Shown here piece after piece: positions 20,774-32,430 of a stretch of DNA of 64,000 nucleotides. The position numbers and the translations under genes were made by a program. Under the pieces are notes generated by a model. That model ran no database searches. It was not told where the DNA came from and saw nothing but the letters and a program-made list of their open reading frames with translations. Numbering within the stretch: position 1 is the stretch's first letter; the number at the start of each line of letters is the position of its first letter. The DNA lies in contig CM030934.1 in the NCBI GenBank assembly GCA_018136815.1, positions 5,219,587 through 5,283,586 of the forward strand, written 5' to 3'. This DNA comes from Isochrysis galbana (lineage: Eukaryota; Haptophyta; Isochrysidales; Isochrysidaceae).

Positions 20774-22696
20774 TCATCCATCCACAGCATCATCGAGAAG
20801 CTGTTGTATGGCCTCAGCAGCATGTGAGTGCATGGCGCCTGAAGCGGCGGCCGTAGCCGCCACCTTCCCGTTGGCTCGCTGCTCATGAGCCACGAACTCC
20901 TCTTGGTACGAGGGCGCGTTGCCCAAGGCCACCAATGACAAAGCCGGCACCCCCTCCGGCCGGGGTGGCATTGCAGCTACATTGCTGGTCTCCTTGGTGG
21001 ATGCCGCCGAGCTCAGCGCGTCATCCTCATCGTCACTCTCCTGGCAGATCGAGGCAATCTCGAGGGCTGGCACGAGGTGTGGGCGCATCGGTGGCTTCGC
21101 CACCAACCCACCCACACCCCCTGACGACGGCAGGCCGATTGCTTCCACCTCCTCATCATCGATGCCAGCTCCCATCCCTGCACCCCGCGCAGAAGGCGGT
21201 AATTCAGCGTCGACCTCAGCGGAGTCACATGCATGCCCGTCTTTCGCTTCCATCTGTCCCGCTGCCTCATCCTCGGCAAGCGTACGCGCAAGTGCCTCCA
21301 TATCCAGGGCAGGCACCAGCGCTGGCACCGCGGTATGCCGTGGCACGCGACCTAGCCGACCTGATCCCAAATCGGGCGCCGCAGCTCCAGGGCGGGCCGA
21401 TGGCGGCAACTCTCGCGCGAGCTCCGCCTCCTCGTCGATGTCTTCTTCCTCTTTGGATGACTGGGCGTCTGTGCTTTGCGACGAGGGCGCAACCTGACTG
21501 CCGTTTACAGCGAGGGTTCGATCGTGCAGGGCACTTTCCAAGGCCCGAAGCCGTGCCTCGCTATGGCGAGCATGGTTGATGGCCAAGACGAGTTCATGGC
21601 GGAGCTCCTCATTCTCGGCCTCCAGCTGCCGCATCCCGTCTGCGTACGCGCTATTGTTCTCACGCAGTGACGTGACGTCCGCTTCTAGCTCGGCACACCG
21701 CACCTCAGCCTTACCAGCCGCCACCGTCCCCGAGCCGTAATGGCTCATATCAAGCAGTGCTTCCGCGTTCGCACTCCAAGCAGCTTTAAGCGCATCCTCA
21801 TACTCGCCCTTGATCCGGCGGAGGACGGGAGCAAATGGTGCGTCCAAATCGATGGCACGCTCGAACACCGTGCCAACTCGTTGCATGCGACGCTGGCTAG
21901 CAGCAACCTCATTGTGTCCGCCTAGACTCACCAAGGCCTTTGCAAGCTTGGCATCCAGTGCCACACCGTGGTTGGCAATCAGGCTGCCCTTAGATGCTGC
22001 GTCCCTCGCTAGCTCCGGTGCTCTTGTGCTAGTGGAAGGGTCCGCGGTGACAATTGATGGTTTGCTGGCTAATATACTCCCCATTTTGCTGGAGCTGACG
22101 GCGTCGGGGCCCACACCTGTAACGGGGATGCTCCCAAGGTAGGCGAAGTGCGAGGCGGACTTTTGAGCGGCTTGCTGAGAGTAGGGAGAGAAATTGTTGG
22201 GGGTGTTTGCCGAAGTAGGCCGCATCCGGCGTGCGAAGGCGCCCTCCGGAGTCATGAAGGCCGGTTTGCGCGTGCCATCTGGCAGCGCGGCGCCGACGTG
22301 ACCTGCAGGCCGGCCGACCGCCCCCCCAGTGGGCAAGGCAGCCCCCGAGGTGGTGCGCCGGAGTGTCCGAACGAGTCCCTCGCCTACCGACGCGGACGAC
22401 TGGAGCCGTGCATTCGGCTTTGGGGCTGCGCTCTTCGTGGGCAGCAACGCCGCGGAAGCAGAGGCTCCCAGCCTGACGCCGCCTGAGGCCGACGTCGAAA
22501 CGACTAGCGAGGGCCGTGTGATCCTGACACCGTTTGCGCTCGAGCCTGTGAGCAGCTTCCTGCCCGGCTTGAGTGCAGAACGCTTGGGCGGAGCGCTGAG
22601 CGTGTGCATTGAGCTGATGGCGTTTGAGAGTGAGCCCTCGTCTCGCGTGTCACGCATCAGGTAGAAGTCGGCGCCTGAGGCGAGCTTGGGCGGCAT
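20774..22696 (-). CDS. Coiled-coil protein with TSNAXIP1-N-like region, possibly cilium-associated
   Basis: Single exon, 640 residues from the ATG at 22696 (MPPKLASG); the frame extends upstream only through a purine-repeat leader. Residues 1-270 are Ser/Ala-rich and basic with PxxA/TP motifs. Around residues 270-310 lies VGTVFERAIDLDAPFAPVL followed by RRIKGEYEDAL, which resembles the TSNAXIP1 N-terminal domain (a Phe-rich helix then IKxEYE) of translin-associated factor X interacting protein 1, found in ciliated organisms. A coiled coil follows to about 400 (ELEADVTSLRENNSAYADGM). The acidic C-terminal third carries three copies of a P..VPAL motif. The family is inferred from one short region. 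It is head-to-head with the carboxypeptidase gene. Confidence 0.6.
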   Translation of the reverse strand: MPPKLASGADFYLMRDTRDEGSLSNAISSMHTLSAPPKRSALKPGRKLLTGSSANGVRITRPSLVVSTSASGGVRLGASASAALLPTKSAAPKPNARLQSSASVGEGLVRTLRRTTSGAALPTGGAVGRPAGHVGAALPDGTRKPAFMTPEGAFARRMRPTSANTPNNFSPYSQQAAQKSASHFAYLGSIPVTGVGPDAVSSSKMGSILASKPSIVTADPSTSTRAPELARDAASKGSLIANHGVALDAKLAKALVSLGGHNEVAASQRRMQRVGTVFERAIDLDAPFAPVLRRIKGEYEDALKAAWSANAEALLDMSHYGSGTVAAGKAEVRCAELEADVTSLRENNSAYADGMRQLEAENEELRHELVLAINHARHSEARLRALESALHDRTLAVNGSQVAPSSQSTDAQSSKEEEDIDEEAELARELPPSARPGAAAPDLGSGRLGRVPRHTAVPALVPALDMEALARTLAEDEAAGQMEAKDGHACDSAEVDAELPPSARGAGMGAGIDDEEVEAIGLPSSGGVGGLVAKPPMRPHLVPALEIASICQESDDEDDALSSAASTKETSNVAAMPPRPEGVPALSLVALGNAPSYQEEFVAHEQRANGKVAATAAASGAMHSHAAEAIQQLLDDAVDG

Positions 22697-22734
22697 GGGT
22701 GTTGGGCCGTTGCCTGTTTTCCCCTCCTTCCTCT

Positions 22735-22830
22735 CTCTCTCCCTCTCTCTCTCCCCCTCCCCCCCCGCCCTCTCGCTCTCTCTCGCTCGTTCTCTCGCTT
22801 TCTCGCTCCCCCCCCCAACCCCCGAGCAAA
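22735..22830. repeat. CT-rich tract upstream of the 22696 start
   Basis: Plus strand is CTCTCTC and CCCTCCCC; the sense strand of the minus gene is therefore GA-rich in its leader. Confidence 0.75.
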
Positions 22831-22989
22831 GAGGGGAAGCCGATCGACCGGCGAGCCGTTTCACCCAACGGCGAGGAGAGGAGACAAATAAATTGGGAGG
22901 GCGGCCCGCCCGCCCTCCCTCTCTTCTCTCGTCCTCTAATGCACTAAGTGTAAAGCTAGTACTCTCCCGCCTCCTGGTCTCTCTCCTCT

Positions 22990-23210
22990 GCGGCAATATA
23001 TATACACTATATATTATATATTATATAGTGTATATAGTATATATATTGCTACATTATATAATATATATATATATATACTATATAATATATAATGTAGCAA
23101 TATATATATATTATACCACTAATATATTATATAGTGTGTGTATACAGCAGTGTATACACTGTGTATACAGCCAAAGGCTGTATACACAGCGTATAATGTG
23201 TATACTCGGG
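22990..23210. repeat. AT-rich nested palindromes in a shared promoter region
   Basis: GTGTATACAGCC-AAA-GGCTGTATACAC at 23161-23187 is a perfect 12-bp hairpin. A larger inverted repeat pairs TATTGCTACATTATATAAT (about 23045) with ATTATATAATGTAGCAATA (about 23095). The rest is (TA)n with dyads. It lies in the 1.16 kb between two divergent genes (starts at 22696 and 23855). Confidence 0.85.
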
Positions 23211-23854
23211 GCCGTCTTGTGTATATGCCATGTAGGCCCCCTTGAGCAATAATGGCCCCCAGAAACCAAGAACCAAGAAGCCTCCGAGCAAGTCCAAGCC
23301 GCCACTATGGAGAACGCGCCCGCGTCCTCGCCGACGTCCGGAAGGCTGCCGCGCATTGCCGCATGCACCTCGCCGGCGTCAAAGCGTCAAAGCCAAAGCC
23401 AAAGCCGTGGTTGTGCTTGCTACAGGGCTTTTCCCAACGCGCGGCAAAGAAGTTGCGTGGGAGCTAAAGACGAAAGAGGGGCACCTCGCACCTCTGACCT
23501 CTGATAAACCCAGTCACTCACTCTAAGGCGGTCAAACAGGACTTTTAACTTTTAACTTCTAAGGGTAAGGGGTAAGGGTGAAAATTCACCAAGTCAAGAT
23601 TGAGGTTTGATCACGCCATCTTAGGGTATGCGGTATGCTACTGGAAATGGGTATAATTAGGCAGAACCTTATGAGAAATATGCACATTTTCGACACTCGC
23701 CGCGGTGCCGCGGTCCTGTGCTCGACCCCCCCCCCCATCCTGCCGAATAGCACTAAGGTTAAATAAACTAGAAGAAGAAAAAAACCCCGACGATGGGTCG
23801 GTAACTGTTGACGCGGCTCCGATCGATGGGCAGTGCGCCGGCCGCTGCAGCGCA
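23211..23854. other. Intergenic, upstream of the carboxypeptidase gene
   Basis: No gene. Positions 23524-23605 are a dispersed repeat related to the reverse of 7845-7945. A run of nine C at 23728 and AT-rich DNA lie before the first exon. Confidence 0.45.
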
Positions 23855-26800
23855 ATGAGCGGGCCGCACGAGGGGCAGCTTGCGCAGCTGGTCGGACGGC
23901 TGGGCGTGAGGCCAGTCGACACGCACGTCGTGCTGGTACGAGCGCGCGAGCGCGCACAGAGGGAGGGCGAGGAGGAGGGACGTACGGGCAGAGGGAAGCG
24001 TCAGGGAGAGGCGGGAGGCGGTTGGGGATGAGCGGACTCATCTTGTGCTCTCAGCTCGCCCCACATGTTCCGCGCCACCCGCAGACCTGCGCCGCATCAA
24101 TCGAGGAGTGGGTTGCCGCAGAGGAAGGCGCGCACGTCGGCCGCCTCACTGCTGCAGGCGTGTTTGGTGCTCTGGTCGATGCCTTTGCCGAGCAAGCAGA
24201 CGACACGTCTTTCGCGCTCGAGATCGTGTGCAGCTTCTCTCGGATGGCCAGTATTGCTGATGCTGCGCGGGCTTTAGCGAGGGCCTCGGGATGCATCGAG
24301 AACCTGGCGATGCTGATGCGCACGCAAACGCATGCAGTGGCTCTCATTCAAGGCTGCTTTGAGCTTGTCTCTGCGCTTTGCGTGGACGATGAGACTGCTG
24401 GGCTCGTTGGCCAGCCTCTCGTATTTGGTGCCATCTCAACGGGGATGTGAGTAACGCCCCCGCCTTGATTGCGAGCGCATCCAGCCGCTCATTCAGCCCA
24501 AGCTGGACGACAATAGGCGCCAACACTAAGAAGTGGCGTTGTGCCTCCTAACGCCGTAGGTGGCTTCATGGCATCAACAGCTCCCTTGTCCTCAGGGCAT
24601 GCGCCGCTCTGGCTCGTGCTCGGGCATCCTCAGAAGCCCCGCCCCCCCCGCAAATCATCAACGCACTGAGTGCAGCCATAATTCAACAGCTGGAACGGGT
24701 CCCCTACTTGCCCCAGATCTCGCCGGAATCCTCGCCAGAAAAGTGGCAGGAGCAACCGGCATCAGAGAGACGTTCACGCTTCCCCTCCGCATCCAATGAG
24801 CACACACCATCTGATGAATGTCTGGGCTCGGTCTCTGTCAGTCAACGCCCAGTGCGTGCGGAAGACACGCGGAGGGTGAGAGCTGTAGAAGCCGCTGCGG
24901 AGGACGAAGGGCTCGACGTGGACAGTCCTCATGAGGTTCGGCAAATTGTGTACGAAGCATGCAGTGCTCTACGTAATCTGTTCTGTGATGAGGAATGCCG
25001 GCGAGTCGCTCTTTCGGAAGGAGGAGCCTCGGCGCTCTGGCGAGCACTCATTGGAATGGCGGATGACGTCAGGATCATTGACGCTGCATGTGGGGCACTG
25101 GCAAAGCTTGCCTCCATGGACATCGGATTTTCGCGCATTGGCACGCCTGAAGCCACACAACAGCTCCATGGGATGTTCATCTCATGCCGCAGCCGCCCCT
25201 CAGCTCTACCAGCCCTCCTTGCTCTGGCGCTCGAACTCTCTCGCGCCACCCTTGCACTTGACTTGCTATCACAGTTTGGCGTGGTGCGCTTGGTCTGTCA
25301 TCTCATCGAAGAGCACCTGATATGGCCAAAGGTGGTTCTGGGTTGCGTGCGTCTGCTGGCAAGCGCGTGCCGCCCTCGAAAGCGTGGTGGTCGTGGCCCA
25401 CCGATGCTAGCATCGATGCTAGACTCACAAGCATCCTCAGCCGCTTTGAGCGGCTTACTGAGCGCGTTGCGTACGTCTTGTGAAAAGGGCTCGATAGCCT
25501 CAGCCGATTCGTCGAGGTCGGAAGAAGGTGTCCGGGATGGCCTTGGGCGGGCCTCATCGCCGCCCGGTAAGGAGGGCGATAAGCGCCTCACTGCCACGGC
25601 GATGGACGCTCGTGATGAGATTCTGATTCATGCAGGGAGCATTATTGCAGCCTTCTCGCACGAGGCAGATGCCCATGCCAAGGCCATTGTTGCATCTGGC
25701 GGCATCGAGTCGTTCATCCGATGCGCCAATGTCGCCGGCTGTAGCGATGCAGTGCGCGCCGCTCATCTGGACGCGGCGATGGCCTGCATGCCGCAGGAGT
25801 CGTCGGCCATGTTTTGCGATAGCGCAGATGCGATCAACTTATTGCTCGAGATTGCCGAAGGCGTGGAGGAAGGCTCGGCCCTCTCCGAGGCGGCGTTGGC
25901 TCTCCTCTCTTCATTATTGTCCATGCAAGCCCCTGAGCTTCCTGTTGAACCCACTTCAAGAAATCTTAACCCGGTTCTTCTTCCTAAATGGTTCGGTGCT
26001 GATGAGGCAGAGGAGAGCAAAGACGTCACCCACAAGGACAAAAGTGGGAAGAAAGTCGGAAAGCGGACCAGGGCAAAGTTCCCAACTAGCGATTCTCTGC
26101 CGCAGTCCTCCGGATCTGATATCGATGAGGACTTTGGCTTTAGCCGCGGACCGTCAATAGATGCATTAGGTCTGGAAGAGGAGGATGACGACTGGGTGGG
26201 GCCTCCACAAACTGGAGTGGGGCGCGAGCTTCCGTGGCCCGGCATCGATTTCCTCGAGGAGCGGCGGCCGCCACGAGAGCCTCTGAGCCTCATTTCGAAG
26301 GGCGAGCGCAGGGCGCGTGCCGCTGAGATGCGGCGCCGAGACTGCGAAGCGATTCAGCGTGCGCGTTTCAAAAGTGGCGCCGAGGCTCTCGTGTACCATG
26401 CTGCGGTCAACGAGGCAGGCGACGAGACAAGCCCCCGCCAAGAGCAGATGCAGCCTCCCAGGGCATTGATGGTGGCGGCCGTCGCTGCCAATGCCGAGGC
26501 AAAGCATGTTGAGAGGACTCGGGCAGGAATCGAGACGCGGATGGCGCATGCCATGAGTGCAGCTCCAGTTACGCCGTCCGCGGCGATCGCCGGGCACAGC
26601 CTGTCTTTCGACTCGAGCTTCGAAAGCATGAATCTGCAGCGCGCGACGCGCGTTGCGGAGAACGAGTACAACTTGACCATGACGAACGACACGCGAACCA
26701 CAGGGCACACCCAATGGTACTACTTTCGCGTGCGTGGCGCAAAGCCGGGTGTGAGCTACAAGTTTAACATCATCAACATGCAGAAAGGGCGCTCGCTGTA

Positions 26801-29800
26801 TGAAAATGGCCTGCGCCCGCTACTCTATTCAGAGAAACGGGCTTCGTCTGAAGGTATCGGCTGGCGACGCGTCGGTAGTGATGTGTGTTATTACACGAAC
26901 TTTTATCCGCGCCCGACGAAGTCCGGCAGGCCAACGCGCACATACCACACGCTCACGTTCACAGTGACCTTTCCTCTTGCAAACGACACGTGTTATCTCG
27001 CCCATTGCTATCCCTACACCTACTCGGACCTTCAGCGCGACCTCCGCGCGCTCAGTGAGGACCCGCAGCGCGGTGAATTCGTGAACCGCCAGGCGCTCTG
27101 CACTACCCTAGCGGGAAATCGGTGCGACTTGCTCACAATCACTAACTTTGGGGCAGAGGCCCCGGTTGGTAGAGAGCTAACCTCCGCCTTCGATCGGCCC
27201 GGCTCGGCGCGCAAGAAGCGCGCAGTAGTGCTTTCCGCACGAGTTCACCCAGGCGAGACGAACGCATCTTACATCATGCACGGGCTTCTGCTCGCCCTGA
27301 CGGCTGATAATGAGCGAGCATCGGCGTTGCGCGATGAGTTCGTCTTTGTGGTGGTGCCAATGCTCAATCCCGATGGTGTGATAAACGGGAATTATCGCTG
27401 CTCTCTCGCAGGCTGCGACCTCAACCGGCTTTGGGATGCACCACATAAGCATATCGCCCCCCCCATCTACGCACTTAAGACCCTGATGCGCGAACTCAAG
27501 CGGACCACCGAATTGACATTTTTTTGTGACTTCCACGGGCACTCGCGTAAGGAGAACGCCTTCATTTACGGATGTCACAACAACAAGGACCCGAATAAGA
27601 AGTTTCACGAGCGGCTCTTCCCACGCCTGCTCTCCATGGAGTGCGTGCCCTTCTCTTTTGACGACTGCACATTCAAGATGCAGGAGTCCAAGAAGTCGAC
27701 CGCGCGAATTGTGTGCCGGAAAGAGCTTGGGTTGTTGAACTCGTTTACCCTCGAGGTCTCATTCGCGGGCACAACCCTCGACGTTGAAGAGCCTTACCAT
27801 TTTTCTCAAGATGGCTATCGTGCACTCGGCAGAGACTTCGTGAACGCCTTGCACAAGTACACCTTCCTTCAACAGGAAGAGATCAACAAGCAGATGTGTG
27901 AGATTGAGCAGGTTGTGCGGGAGCAAACGGCCGCGGCCAGCCTGCCGGGGGCGGCAGGTTCGGTGGGAGACAGCGAGAATGACAAAATGGACGATGAAGA
28001 CTCCGATTCGGGGGGCTCTGATGACGACCCACTCGACGGTGAGTAGGCATTGCGTTCTCATTGATGCGCAGAATTTTTGAAGCTTAGGTTTGGCCACCAC
28101 CTTATCAACCAGTTGCAGCCGATGCTTCGATTTTTCAATCTAATGCCCCTGAGGAGTCGCGTATTCTGATGCCCTCTCTCGTGTTTGGACCTCTTAGGAT
28201 CTTTTGATGACCAAACCCTCAACGAATTGTGGGCCAGTATAAAGGCGTCACGTGCAAATTTGGCTAAGAGAAGGCGCCGGCGAATTCAGGCGCTTAATGA
28301 GAAGCAACGAGAGCTTCCGCGACGCAAGCCCCGCGGGGCGCGTCGTTCATCGCAGGATGTGCGACATCGCACAAGTGCAAGAGGCCATGCTACCGCTGTA
28401 GTTAGTGGTTGCGCTAGTTCCACCACTGGGAGTACAGGTCTCAACGATCGTAGTGGCGGCGGTGGCAGCGGCGGCGGCCGTGGCGCTGGAGCGGGAAGAC
28501 CATGTGACCCTATTGAGGGATCGCAGGTTCCCCGACTGCGGCGTCGCATTAGTACCGGCGGAATGCATTGCGGTCTGTCTGATGCCGCCCCCACATATGG
28601 TGGTCTTGGGCATGATGATTGGTCGTCGCGCTTCCCAAAGACCAAGACGAATACCGGCTTTGGGTCCTCAGAGGCGACTGGTCGAGATGCGCCCGTGGCA
28701 CCGCCTGCATCTCCCTCGCTGGCGGCAGCTGAGAAGGCTTTGCCAACCGCGACTTCGAAATTGGTGAGGAAGCCGAGGCGCAAGCTGGGGCGATTTGATG
28801 CGGCAGTGGTAGCTGCTGCCGCCGCCAAGAACGTTGAGAGAGAGGACAGCGGGGAAGCCGAGGGAACGGCAGAATCTGCTGCCTTCCCGGAGGATGAGAT
28901 GATACATCATCGCGATTCGAGCATGAGGCTTGACTTGGACGAGGGGCCTGATTTGCGGCTGACAACGATCCACCTTGCGAACAAGGTGCATGCTGACAAT
29001 GTGGCCACCATGTCCGCCGAGACCATGTTGGCACAGGATGGCCAACTCGTGCGTCCATCTGCTGAACCCACTGTAGACTTCGCTATCGCTGAGCTCGAAG
29101 AGCGCATGGCGACTGCACTGCAAACCGATGTTTCAACGTCACCGCTGCGCTCGGCATCGCGTACGTCTACTCCAAATCTCGTGCCTCCTGCAGTACGAAT
29201 TGGGGCCCACTCGACTCTTGAAATGAGTGCACATCTTGGAACCACAGTCGGGCGGGCGAAAGGCAACTGGACGACGGGAGCGGTACCACGATCCTGGTCA
29301 CGACCGTCTTCGAGGCACGCGAGTGCCTCTTCTTCTATTAGCACAGCGCTTGGAGACAACACCGATGACTATGCGCCTCACTTTGGAGCATTGGTAACGG
29401 ATAGGAGTTTGACCTCAGGTGACGAAGGGCTCGTCGCGCAACTACTGCAGGAGGCTGCAAGCGTGAGATCTGAGTCGCCTAATGGCCTGAGGGACTCTCC
29501 CTCGATGGGTGCTTTTCGCGCCAGCCAGATTATGGCAACAGCTGAACCTACAACTATACTTGGGGATTCGCCGGCTCAAACGAGATGCGGAGATAGTGGG
29601 TCGTGCGAGGACGAAGAGGTTGCCCAGTCGATTCGCGAGCTTGCTAGATCAGGAAGCGTGTCCAAGGTACACTTAGAACGACGAAACGCGCTTTCCACAC
29701 GCTCAGCTCTCCTCGAAGCACTTGCTTCAGACCGCCGGCCCATTTTCGGTGCGTCCTCCAACTCGCAGGTGTGGCGCGGGACCCCAGCCCTATCGATACG

Positions 29801-31007
29801 CCGAGAAGTGCCGCCCAATGAAGTGGCAGATGGCGCCAGCTCCGCAGTATTTGTAAGTTCGGCGACTCGAAAGGAAGGTTCCGCGATTGGGGCATCGAGT
29901 TCGGCTGCACAGTTGGCGCCGAGAAAGGAAGCACCCTGTCATATAAACTTGCTACCGGTCAACCTGTACCCATCGACAACGTGCCATCACGAGGTACATT
30001 CACAGCCGCCATCCTCGACGACCGGGTCTGCTCATGTCACAAGCGCTCATGTCACAAGCACCCAAGGGGCAGCGACATTCATGCAGACATATGGTGCTGA
30101 TGTTCGCATCGTGACGCCACCGGGATCCTCGACTCTCCGGATAGCTAATTTACATGGCGTCTCCTTGAGCGATGGTACGAGTTCAGCGGACTCGGGCACT
30201 TTGCGTGTGGTGCAACGGGCTTTTGAGAGCTCGAGCTCTCGATCGCATGTTGGCTCTCGCGCCAGCGCGCCTCCACACTGCCGACCCATCAATGCTGAGA
30301 TGGGATCAAATACCACTTCTGTCGTCAATCTGCACAGATGTGCCTCCGCCGCACCCCACACAAATGAGTCGCGGCGAGGGATTGATAGATACGCTTCTAT
30401 AGGGGCAACTAGCCCTTCTCCCTCCGCCGCAAAGACACCGTTGCTCTCTACGCATTCTAAGCATGCGAATATGCAAAAAGCCCGACGGGGCGCGCGCTCC
30501 GAGAGCGTTTCTGATTCTGCAGTCGACAATCGAGCGGTGTTATTGCACCTTGCAGCCAATACGTATGTTGCGATGCCAGATCAATTAGGTTCATCCGGTG
30601 TGGGGACGTATCATCGCTCGAGCTCGCCTACAGAATTGACATCAGATGCAGGGAGTAAGTCCATGGCGTCTGGAACTGCAGCCGTAAAAGGGCCTTCCTC
30701 GAAGGTGCGCAACTGCGACCTTCCTTTGTCCACTAAATCTGGGTTGGCGGTAGCGGCGGCGGCACGGCAAGCTTCGTACGTTGGCGACTTGAACGACGTG
30801 TTGATGCGTCGCCCATTGAAGGCTAGTGGTAGTCGACGACGACGAGTGCCCACAGGCAATCCAAATCTGGTGGCGGACTCGGTTCACATGCAACGGGGAG
30901 CTTGCTCACCGGGAACTCATCAACGACTTTGCGAAGGCTTGCGTTCTGCTCCAAATATTCGACCATCGCCCTCCAACATTCGGCGCTCACCCTCTGCTGA
31001 ACAATAA
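23855..31007 (+). CDS. Cytosolic carboxypeptidase (M14D, CCP/Nna1 type), tubulin deglutamylase-like, long C-terminal extension
   Basis: Predicted exons are 23855-23935, 24085-24446, 24560-28038 and 28198-31007 (2243 residues). Introns 2 and 3 have GTGAGT donors and keep phase; intron 1 is less certain (acceptor 24055 is also possible). CCPs remove glutamates from tubulin C-termini. The N-terminal half has ARM-like helices (LRNLFCDEECRRVALSEGG, ACGALAKL). It is followed by the CCP beta-sandwich (TQWYYFRVRG, VSYKFNIINMQKGRSLYENG, YSEK) and the M14 domain. Zinc ligands are H1044 and E1047 (HPGE) and H1140 (DFHGHSRKENAF); the catalytic Glu is E1213 (FTLEVSFAGT). DLNRLW carries the family's Arg. 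All key residues are present, so it should be active. After an acidic linker, exon 4 adds about 937 Ser-rich disordered residues starting with a basic helix (LAKRRRRRIQALNEKQRE). Substrate choice (glutamate chain or side-branch) cannot be told. Confidence 0.9.
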
Positions 31008-31010
31008 TAG

Positions 31011-32430
31011 TGGGTTTGAGTTTTGTTTGGCTTCCTCATATACCATTGCCGCATTATGCCGCATGCCATTTGACATTCTTGACTAGGCCCGCGTGTGTCC
31101 CCCACTCTTGGTATTGCTTCCGACGGCCTTGTGTCAAGAGTGGCTGAATCTCAACGTGTGCCCTTGCTAACGGATGTGACTTGCTGTCGCGGATGTGACT
31201 AAAATACAATGTACTTGCCTGCTACCCGACCCCACGAGCAGCCGTAGACAAATGCTACCTACCAAGCAGTCTGTGAAACTCACTCCCAGCCACGAAATCG
31301 CACCGACCCGCATAGGCCATCCCCCCATTCTCCATTCTCCTGGGTTTTCCAGTCATAGCAGCAACTATCAACTATCATTAAAAGATTGATAGGGTCATGG
31401 AGCGCGCAACGCTCCCCGCCTCTCTCTCCGCCCACCGAGCCGCGCCGCCGCGCCGGCCGACCAGATCATGGAGGGGGCCACGCAGGCGAACCGCCCGCAC
31501 TAGCAAGCAAAGGTCGCGTTCCGTCGAGCATATGGGACATAAGGTCGCGTTCCGTCGAATTCACCCGGAGACACAGGAGGAAGGGGGGGAATGGGAATGA
31601 TCACCGGGGGGGGGGGGGGGGCACCGGACCATATCTAAGCCCTTCACTCCTATCCCCCTAGTAGTGCACGGGGGGGGGGGGGGGTTCGCCTGATGGCGGG
31701 GGGAGAAGGGCCGGGGGAGTGGGGGTGTAGAAAGTTTTTCCTGCGTGAAAAGAAAGCAGAGGGTCCACAGCGGCGTGTGCGGTGAGAATATTAAAAGGTT
31801 TATGGTATCCACCAAGTCCCTTTCCCTTTCCTCAGTCCTTGGTGGTATGTATCAACTGTCGCACTTACTTCGATCAATGCTCGGGTGCACTTAGTCATGA
31901 CCATTCATAGATGCCCCTCGTGTTTGATGTTTGAGGAGTTGAAGCTTTCCTTGGTCGAAGGCTTGGTTGGTTGTCTTTGAGTACATGATGTTGATTGATT
32001 GTGTTATCATGCTACCGCGTTGTGTATAGTGCATAGTGCTCGCCTAGGGGTCTATTTATCCATAGAGGGGGCATCTTGGCGGAGCCGGCGTCATTGGAGT
32101 TGAGAGAGGCGAGCGCCCGCTTTGCTTAGTGCGAGTCGTTGCAAGGGGAATGTTTCATTATTTCTAAAGATGAAGCCAACAAAAATAAGAAAATAATACT
32201 AAGAGAATCGTCGTCGTTCTCCGTCCGAGAGTCTCTTCGACGGAAATCTCCTCGTTCTCCCGCTCCGCTTCTCCTTGACCTCCATTGCACTGCTTGACGT
32301 AGAAATCTTAAGAAATCTGCTCATGATGACTTACTATCGTGGCCTCATTCAACAACTTGACGGTCACGCTGAACGAGTGCTCGATATGGCGAAGGTGCGA
32401 TGCGGTGTGCAAACTCTTGGTCATGCTGGA
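31011..32430. other. Intergenic, repeat remnants
   Basis: No gene is supported. Contains the 31371-31425 repeat (matches reverse of 20308-20370), two copies of AGGTCGCGTTCCGTCGA (31511 and 31542), poly-G runs at about 31607 and 31671, and a hairpin CCACCAAG...CTTGGTGG at about 31811-31845. Confidence 0.5.
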
